38,315 nucleotides of DNA, taken from assembly GCA_944327215.1 (NCBI GenBank), contig CALVGY010000003.1, positions 1 through 38,315 of the forward strand, given 5' to 3'. Source of the stretch: Candidatus Gastranaerophilales bacterium (lineage in GTDB: Bacteria; Cyanobacteriota; Vampirovibrionia; Gastranaerophilales; Gastranaerophilaceae). Positions 33,421 to 38,315 of this stretch are shown one piece after another. Position numbers and translations under genes: made by a program. The first letter of the stretch is position 1, and every line of letters begins with the position of its first letter. The notes below the pieces were generated by a model that did no database searches, was not told the DNA's origin, and was given only the letters and a program-made list of their open reading frames with translations.

Positions 33421-34956
33421 TTGTTGCGAAACTGTTTGTCTATAGTTGTAATAAGTTTAGTAATAGGAATGCCGGTTTATTCTCTTGATTTTGACAGCAT
33501 AAAACCAGCCAATCCTTTTGCGGAAAATTCTGCTCCTGTGAATACTATTGCTTTACCTGTTAAAAAGGCTACTTTAACTCATAACAGCATTCACAACCAA
33601 TATGTTATAGCTTTTGATCGTTTTATGCAGAGCAATGTCAAGTCTGCTTACGGAAATTTTAAAGTCCTAATCGAAACTATGACACCAAACGATTACGGCT
33701 ATATGTTGATGGCAGAACGTATGGCAGATATAGGATTTTTTAACCTATCAGAGTTGGCGGTTTCCAAAATTAATGATAAAACAATTTCGGATTTTCTTGT
33801 CGGTGATATAAAAAGTTATTATTACCCTTCAAAAAAATTGAAACCTGATGATGAAATGTATTTGGGAGAAGTATTTTCAAATATAATTTATAATGATCAA
33901 AGCCGCGAAGCGACATCAGAACTCGTAAAAAACACTTCGCTTCTTGCAGAATCTGATTATGCAAATTATGTTGCTGCTTTGGGGTATTTGAAATCAAGTA
34001 ATATTGCAAATGCCGAAATTTATATAGATGAGGCAATAAAGAAAAATCCCCAGAATATAAATTATAAAAAGTTAAAAGCAGAAATTTTGTCTCAAGGTAA
34101 AAAACCTAAAAATGCACTTAAAATGGTTGATTACTTAAAGACACAAAAATTTTATACAACTGATTTTATAAAGAAAGCTGATTCTTTAGAGCAGTATGTT
34201 CTTTATAAATCAGAAAAAGATTACGCTCAAAAAATGTACCATTTAGGTTATTATTATTACTATGAGGGAGAGCTTGCAAAGTCTATAAGAACGTTACAAG
34301 GAGCTGTGACATCAAAGAAAAAGTATAACAAGTCAGTTTATGCAATTATGGCAAGAGTATATTTTGATATGCAGGATTATGAAAAAGCTCAGGATAGCGC
34401 ATTAAAAGCTCATAAACTTGATAGTAGCAACCCTATGGCGCTTTTGGTTCTTGGAGATTTGAGTTATAGAAATCGAGATTATAAAGAGGCTCTAAAATAT
34501 TATAAGGATGCAGAACCCCACGATAAAAATTCTTGGGTTTGTCCTGTAAAAATAGCCCAAACTTATGAACAATTAAATAAAGAGAAAAAAGCTATAGAAA
34601 TTTATGAAAAAGTTTTAAAAACTTATTCCGATGCCTATATTGCTTATTACAAAATAGCATTGAAAGATAAATCTAAGGAACTTGCATATTTGAAAAAAGC
34701 AATATCAATAAATATGAATTATAAAGATGCTTGGATAGATTTAGGGCGTGTCGCAATAGAACGTGGCAATTATACGGAAGCTAATAAATATTTGGGTATA
34801 GCAAAATATATTGACGAAAATGATTTTAGATATTATTATTATCAAGGATTGATTGCAAAAAATCAGGGAATGAAGCAGGATGCTTTACAATACTTTAAAA
34901 AATCCCTTAGCATAAACCCTGATTATCAGCCTGCGAAAGAGGAATTGAGTCTATGA
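33421..34956 (+). CDS. Exported tetratricopeptide-repeat protein
   Basis: A 511-residue protein. A signal peptide (LSIVVISLVIGMPVYS, about 6-21) leads to a mostly helical chain. TPR units are clear from about residue 270: MYHLGYYYYYEGELAKSIRT, AIMARVYFDMQDYEKAQDSA, ALLVLGDLSYRNRDYKEALK and ending in YYYQGLIAKNQGMKQDALQY. An earlier repeat (ALGYLKSSNIANAEIYIDEA) lies near 185. The start is TTG (33421), with a second TTG next to it, and GGGAG a few bases upstream. It starts on the base after the HD-GYP stop, and its stop overlaps the next start by four bases. It may be a periplasmic scaffold, but the partner is unknown. Confidence 0.85.
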   Translation: MLRNCLSIVVISLVIGMPVYSLDFDSIKPANPFAENSAPVNTIALPVKKATLTHNSIHNQYVIAFDRFMQSNVKSAYGNFKVLIETMTPNDYGYMLMAERMADIGFFNLSELAVSKINDKTISDFLVGDIKSYYYPSKKLKPDDEMYLGEVFSNIIYNDQSREATSELVKNTSLLAESDYANYVAALGYLKSSNIANAEIYIDEAIKKNPQNINYKKLKAEILSQGKKPKNALKMVDYLKTQKFYTTDFIKKADSLEQYVLYKSEKDYAQKMYHLGYYYYYEGELAKSIRTLQGAVTSKKKYNKSVYAIMARVYFDMQDYEKAQDSALKAHKLDSSNPMALLVLGDLSYRNRDYKEALKYYKDAEPHDKNSWVCPVKIAQTYEQLNKEKKAIEIYEKVLKTYSDAYIAYYKIALKDKSKELAYLKKAISINMNYKDAWIDLGRVAIERGNYTEANKYLGIAKYIDENDFRYYYYQGLIAKNQGMKQDALQYFKKSLSINPDYQPAKEELSL

Positions 34957-35600
34957 AGAAAAACATTTTAATAGTAGAAGATCATGAATTAACAAGATTC
35001 GGACTAAAAACGACATTTGAAAATGTTGATTATGTAGATCAGATATTTGAAGCTGATTCTGCAGAAAATGCTATTGAAATATTCAATAACAACAATATAG
35101 ACATAATAATTATGGACTTAGGTTTGCCGAATATGAACGGTATTGAAGCAACCAAACAAATTCGTTCATCAAACAAGGATGTAAAAATTGTTATATTAAC
35201 ATCCCATAATGATGAAAAAGAAGTTTTGAACAGCTTAAAAGCCGGAGCTAATGCTTATTGCTCAAAAGAAATTAACCCTCAAAGACTCGTTGAAGTAGTA
35301 AGATCAGTAGCAGAGGGTGCTGCTTGGTTTGATCCGAGTATTGCTCATATCGTATTAAAAGCCAGTGCTAATTCCCCCACTTTTGAAAATGAAAATAACA
35401 GTAAAGATTACGACCTTACCTCTCGTGAAGCTCAAATATTAAAACTTATGACAGAAGGCTACAGCAATATGGAAATTGCACAAATGCTTGTTATAAGTAT
35501 TAATACAACAAAGGCTCACGTTGCAAATATATTGCAAAAATTAGAAGTTGATGACAGGCTTCAAGCTGCATTAAAAGCATTAAAAAATAAAATTGTTTAA
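34953..35600 (+). CDS. NarL/FixJ-type response regulator
   Basis: A 215-residue two-component regulator. The receiver domain (1-120) has the acidic pair EDH at 9-11, phospho-acceptor Asp55 in IIIMDLGLPNMNG, and the Lys in GANAYCSKE. A linker of about 25 residues leads to a LuxR-type HTH (LTSREAQILKLMTEGYSNMEIAQM, then TTKAHVANILQKLEV, 148-205). It should activate or repress transcription after phosphorylation. The ATG overlaps the stop of the TPR gene (ATGA). No histidine kinase lies in the cluster. Confidence 0.93.
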   Translation: MKKNILIVEDHELTRFGLKTTFENVDYVDQIFEADSAENAIEIFNNNNIDIIIMDLGLPNMNGIEATKQIRSSNKDVKIVILTSHNDEKEVLNSLKAGANAYCSKEINPQRLVEVVRSVAEGAAWFDPSIAHIVLKASANSPTFENENNSKDYDLTSREAQILKLMTEGYSNMEIAQMLVISINTTKAHVANILQKLEVDDRLQAALKALKNKIV

Positions 35601-35620
35601 AAAATCTAAAGGAATATATA

Positions 35621-36232
35621 ATGTCTGATTTGACAAACGTTTTGCTTGTTGATGACAATTCAAAATATTTAAAAGATGCTCTTCCGTTTTACGGATACGA
35701 GGTTACTTCTGCGTACGACGGTGTGCAGGCATTAAAAGAACTTGCGAAGGGAAATAAGTTTGATATTGTCCTATTAGATGTTATGATGCCAAATATGGAC
35801 GGTTGGGAAACATTAAAGGCAATTCGTTCATCAGATAAAACAAAAGATCTACCTGTTATAATGTTGACGGCTGTAAACGATGATAAAAAAATGGTTTCCG
35901 GTTTGAAAATCGGGGCAGACGATTATATTGTAAAGCCGTTTATTCTGCCTAACCTTTTGGCTCGTATGGAAGCTGTATTAAGACGTTCTAAAAGAGTTCC
36001 AAAAGCTTATAAATCTTCTGGGGATGCCATTTCAGAGGATCTTTTGACGTCAAAAGAAAAAGAAGTGTTACAAATGATATCAAAAGGGGCAAGTAATAAA
36101 CAGATAGCAGATAAAATGTTTGTAAAAGAGGTTACAATAAAAACTCATTTGAACAGTATTTATAAAAAATTAAAGGTAGCAAACAGAACTCAGGCAGTTC
36201 TTGTTGCCATGCAAACTGATTTATTAAAGTAA
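35621..36232 (+). CDS. Response regulator with OmpR-like receiver and LuxR-type HTH
   Basis: A 203-residue regulator, 20 bases after the previous one. The receiver (1-120) has LVDDN (10-13), phospho-Asp53 in VLLDVMMPNMDGW, and ADDYIVKPF, which is typical of OmpR-type receivers. The output domain is, however, a LuxR HTH (LTSKEKEVLQMISKGASNKQIAD, then VTIKTHLNSIYKKLKV). This combination resembles cyanobacterial/plastid Ycf29- and NblR-type regulators, which is one reason to suspect a cyanobacterial relative. AAAGGA precedes the ATG. Target genes are unknown. Confidence 0.92.
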   Translation: MSDLTNVLLVDDNSKYLKDALPFYGYEVTSAYDGVQALKELAKGNKFDIVLLDVMMPNMDGWETLKAIRSSDKTKDLPVIMLTAVNDDKKMVSGLKIGADDYIVKPFILPNLLARMEAVLRRSKRVPKAYKSSGDAISEDLLTSKEKEVLQMISKGASNKQIADKMFVKEVTIKTHLNSIYKKLKVANRTQAVLVAMQTDLLK

Positions 36233-36258
36233 GAAAATATAAGGAGAATTTATAAAAA

Positions 36259-36792
36259 ATGATAGATTACACAAAGGAAGAATTAATTGAATTATTGAAG
36301 AAAAACCCCGAAAAATTTAACGAGTGGAAAGTTGAGCAGGATGAAGTAGATTTGTCTGAAGTTGACTTTTCAGGTATAAACTTATCAGAGATTGATTTTT
36401 CCAATGCGGATTTAAATTCCAGCTCTTTTGCTGATTGCAGCTTGTCTTTAGTGAATTTTACAAATGCAGATTTAACTTCTGTAGATTTTACAAGAGCAAG
36501 AGTTTTGGAATGTGATTTTACAGATTCTTTGTTAACAGGCGCAGATTGCAGTTATGCATCAATGACTTATTGTAATTTTTCTGATTCAGATATGGCCGGT
36601 TGTATTTTGTCAGAAACAGATTTGTCAAATTCTGATTTATCAGCGAGTCAAAATTTAAATTCAAGCCGTTTTGATGAAGATACAGTATGGCCTGAAGATG
36701 ATATGTTACCTGAAGATTTTGACAGCACTGGTCATAGAGATTTGTCATCATTGCAAGATGAAGATGAAGATATGGTTTCATCCGATTGGTAA
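36259..36792 (+). CDS. Pentapeptide-repeat protein
   Basis: A 177-residue acidic protein. Residues 31-130 form about twenty pentapeptide repeats of the A(D/N)LxX/xxF type (SEVDFSGINLSEIDFSNADL, then FTNADLTSVDF and ADCSYASMTYCNF), which build a right-handed quadrilateral beta-helix. The 30-residue N-terminus is charged and helical, and the last 45 residues are Asp/Glu-rich. Some pentapeptide proteins mimic DNA, others bind membranes; nothing here decides. AAGGAG precedes the ATG. It follows the second response regulator by 26 bases and ends the operon. Confidence 0.9.
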   Translation: MIDYTKEELIELLKKNPEKFNEWKVEQDEVDLSEVDFSGINLSEIDFSNADLNSSSFADCSLSLVNFTNADLTSVDFTRARVLECDFTDSLLTGADCSYASMTYCNFSDSDMAGCILSETDLSNSDLSASQNLNSSRFDEDTVWPEDDMLPEDFDSTGHRDLSSLQDEDEDMVSSDW

Positions 36793-36895
36793 TTAAATTT
36801 TTAAATTTTTGTTCAAGTATAGGGAGTCAGATTTTCAAGCTTGGCTTTCCATATATTTATAGGAAATTTTAGATTATTTTATCCGACAAAAAATC

Positions 36896-36923
36896 TTGAC
36901 TAGCTCCTTTTAGCACGTACAAT
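36896..36923 (+). promoter_or_regulatory. Candidate sigma-70 promoter of the Fe-S scaffold gene
   Basis: TTGACT (36896-36901), a 16-base spacer and TACAAT (36918-36923), 32 bases before the ATG. Upstream, TTTCC and GGAAA (about 36847-36866) form a loose inverted repeat that could be a regulator site. Confidence 0.55.
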
Positions 36924-36955
36924 AATCTTGTATATAACCGAAGGGAGTATAGAAA

Positions 36956-37660
36956 ATGTTGGATCGTATACAAATTACAAAAGAAGTAGAAGAAATGTGC
37001 TGTGTTAAACGCGGCGTAAAAGGCGAGCCTGCTCCTATCCCTCAAGAAGGTGATTGGACAAAAGTAAAAGAAATAAAAGAAATTTCTGGCTTGACTCACG
37101 GTTGTGGATGTTGTGCTCCGCAACAAGGTACTTGTAAATTAACTCTTAATGTTAAAGACGGTATCATTCAAGAAGCACTTGTAGAAACTATTGGTTGTTC
37201 AGGTATGACTCACTCTGCAGCTATGGCAGCAGAAATTCTTCCTGGAAAAACTATCCTTGAAGCATTAAACACAGACCTAGTTTGTGATGCTATCAACGTT
37301 GCAATGAGAGAATTATTCTTACAAATCGTTTATGGTAGAACTCAAACAGCTTTCTCTGATAACGGTCTTCCTGTAGGTGCTGGTCTTGAAGATTTAGGAA
37401 AAGGTCTAAGATCTCAAGTTGGTACTATCTACTCAACTAAACAAAAAGGACCAAGATATCTAGAACTAGCAGAAGGTTATGTTCTTGAATTAGGTCTTGA
37501 TAAAAATGATGAAATTATCGGATACAAATTCGTTCATATGGGCAAATTTATGGATGCAGTTAAAAAAGGCATGGATCCAAAAGAAGCTCTTGAAAAATTC
37601 ACAAGCACTTACGGCAGATTTGCTGATGCTGTTAAGACAATTGATCCGAGAGTTGAATAA
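36956..37660 (+). CDS. Fe-S cluster assembly scaffold-like protein
   Basis: A 234-residue protein of the group annotated as iron-sulfur assembly scaffold (NifU/IscU N-terminal-like). It has three cysteine clusters: EMCCVKRG near residue 14, HGCGCCAPQQGTC near 49-60 and ETIGCSGMTHSA near 79, which would hold a cluster. The C-terminal half (LELAEGYVLELGL onward) is a beta domain specific to this group. An AAGGGAG ribosome site precedes the ATG. C-ending codons are more frequent than in most neighbours, suggesting high expression. It forms a pair with the GGGtGRT gene, as in many anaerobes. The biochemical role of the pair is not established. Confidence 0.85.
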   Translation: MLDRIQITKEVEEMCCVKRGVKGEPAPIPQEGDWTKVKEIKEISGLTHGCGCCAPQQGTCKLTLNVKDGIIQEALVETIGCSGMTHSAAMAAEILPGKTILEALNTDLVCDAINVAMRELFLQIVYGRTQTAFSDNGLPVGAGLEDLGKGLRSQVGTIYSTKQKGPRYLELAEGYVLELGLDKNDEIIGYKFVHMGKFMDAVKKGMDPKEALEKFTSTYGRFADAVKTIDPRVE

Positions 37661-37667
37661 TAAAATT

Positions 37668-37701
37668 GTCATGCTGAAAAGTGTTTCAGCATCAGAATGA
37701 C
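37668..37701. repeat. REP-like palindrome between the scaffold and GGGtGRT genes
   Basis: ATGCTGAAA (37671-37679) pairs with TTTCAGCAT (37684-37692) around an AGTG loop, flanked by GTC and a delayed GAC that can extend the stem. The sequence resembles the GTCATGCTGAA...TTTCAGCATC palindromes scattered through many bacterial genomes. Only one copy is in the window. Confidence 0.6.
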
Positions 37702-37757
37702 CTTTAAATAAATTTAAGGTGACGTATTAAAAAAAAAATAATTAAGAGGAAATAAAA

Positions 37758-38315
37758 ATGACAGTAAAATTTGAAGGACAAGACAGACGTCAAGCAAAAT
37801 TAAATAAAGTTCTTCCTGAATACGGCTTCAAATCTTTAGAAGAAGCTCAAGAACTTTGTAAATCAAATGGTATTGACGTTGAAGCAATTGTTAAAGGAAT
37901 TCAGCCTATTGCATTTGATAATGCTGTTTGGGCTTATACATTAGGTGCAGCTATTGCATTGAAAAAACAAGCTAAAGATGCTGCTGAAGCTGCAAGCCTT
38001 ATTGGTGAAGGCTTACAAGCATTTTGTGTTCCAGGATCTGTTGGTGATACAAGAAAAGTTGGTTTAGGCCATGGTAACTTAGCAGCAATGCTTTTGAGAG
38101 AAGAAACTCAATGCTTCTGTTTCTTAGCAGGTCACGAATCTTTCGCAGCTGCTGAAGGTGCAATTGGTATTGCAAGAAATGCTAACAAAGTTAGAAAAAA
38201 TCCTTTAAGAGTTATCTTAAACGGTTTAGGTAAAGATGCTGCTTATGTAATCTCAAGAATCAACGGTTTTACATCTGTTGAAACTAAATATGATTACAAA
38301 ACAGGCGAATTAAAA
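37758..38315 (+). CDS. GGGtGRT-family protein, 5' part
   Basis: The first 186 codons; the gene runs past the window edge. The start MTVKFEGQDRRQAKLNKVLPEYGFKSLEEA is that of the GGGtGRT family, and a Gly-rich segment (LIGEGLQAFCVPGSVGD) and GLGHGNLAAMLLREETQCFCFLAGHESFAAAEGAIGIA follow. The family is found in anaerobes, always near the scaffold protein seen upstream; its function is unknown. An AAGAGGAAA site precedes the ATG. Codon use resembles dnaK, so it is probably strongly expressed. Confidence 0.85.
   Translation, partial: MTVKFEGQDRRQAKLNKVLPEYGFKSLEEAQELCKSNGIDVEAIVKGIQPIAFDNAVWAYTLGAAIALKKQAKDAAEAASLIGEGLQAFCVPGSVGDTRKVGLGHGNLAAMLLREETQCFCFLAGHESFAAAEGAIGIARNANKVRKNPLRVILNGLGKDAAYVISRINGFTSVETKYDYKTGELK

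Overview
The window is low-GC, densely coded DNA. The lineage is an inference: LptF/LptG-type permease and CysE fit a diderm; TTG starts and AGGAG ribosome sites are common; two NarL-type regulators (one with an OmpR-like receiver) resemble cyanobacterial ones; an HD-GYP protein, a reverse rubrerythrin (anaerobe) and an Fe-S scaffold/GGGtGRT pair are present. The best guess is a gut, non-photosynthetic relative of Cyanobacteria (Vampirovibrionia/Gastranaerophilales type). No rRNA, tRNA, CRISPR array, integrase or transposase was recognised.

Layout. 0-6.6 kb (+): small XRE regulator, riboflavin genes ribE-ribBA, a two-part GNAT protein, rfbA, glyA and a WecA-type lipid-carrier transferase. 6.6-9.2 kb: a strong promoter with an unexplained leader before a small membrane protein, then a Cys-phosphatase and miaB on the minus strand. 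9.3-14.3 kb: acyl-CoA ligase, small exported proteins, a tiny AbrB-type regulator divergent from an ORF with no normal start codon, rubrerythrin and a YkgJ-type Cys-cluster protein. 14.4-17.1 kb: dnaK, then a ten-copy TAGGA tandem repeat at the predicted transcription start of two small unknown genes. 17.1-24.8 kb (mostly -): gatA, a DUF1796-like gene beside an XRE regulator, a coiled-coil protein, an LptF/G permease, a zinc dehydrogenase, cysE and tyrS. 25.0-26.1 kb (-): an isolated phage tail-fibre gene and partner. 26.2-31.6 kb: acpS, pheA, a phosphohexomutase, a tandem zf-TFIIB pair, an M48-like protein that has lost its zinc ligands, and a glycosyltransferase.

31.7-36.8 kb (+) is a five-gene signalling cluster: TPR/GAF/HD-GYP protein, exported TPR protein, two response regulators and a pentapeptide-repeat protein, with no histidine kinase. 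The window ends in an Fe-S scaffold gene and the first 186 codons of a GGGtGRT-family gene, separated by a REP-like palindrome.

The features most worth a second look are the TAGGA repeat, the kinase-less signalling cluster, the small AbrB-type locus with its operator-like palindromes, the isolated tail-fibre cassette, and the zinc-ligand-free M48 protein. Regulatory sites were found by eye as hexamers, palindromes and stem-loops and have not been scored by any program.
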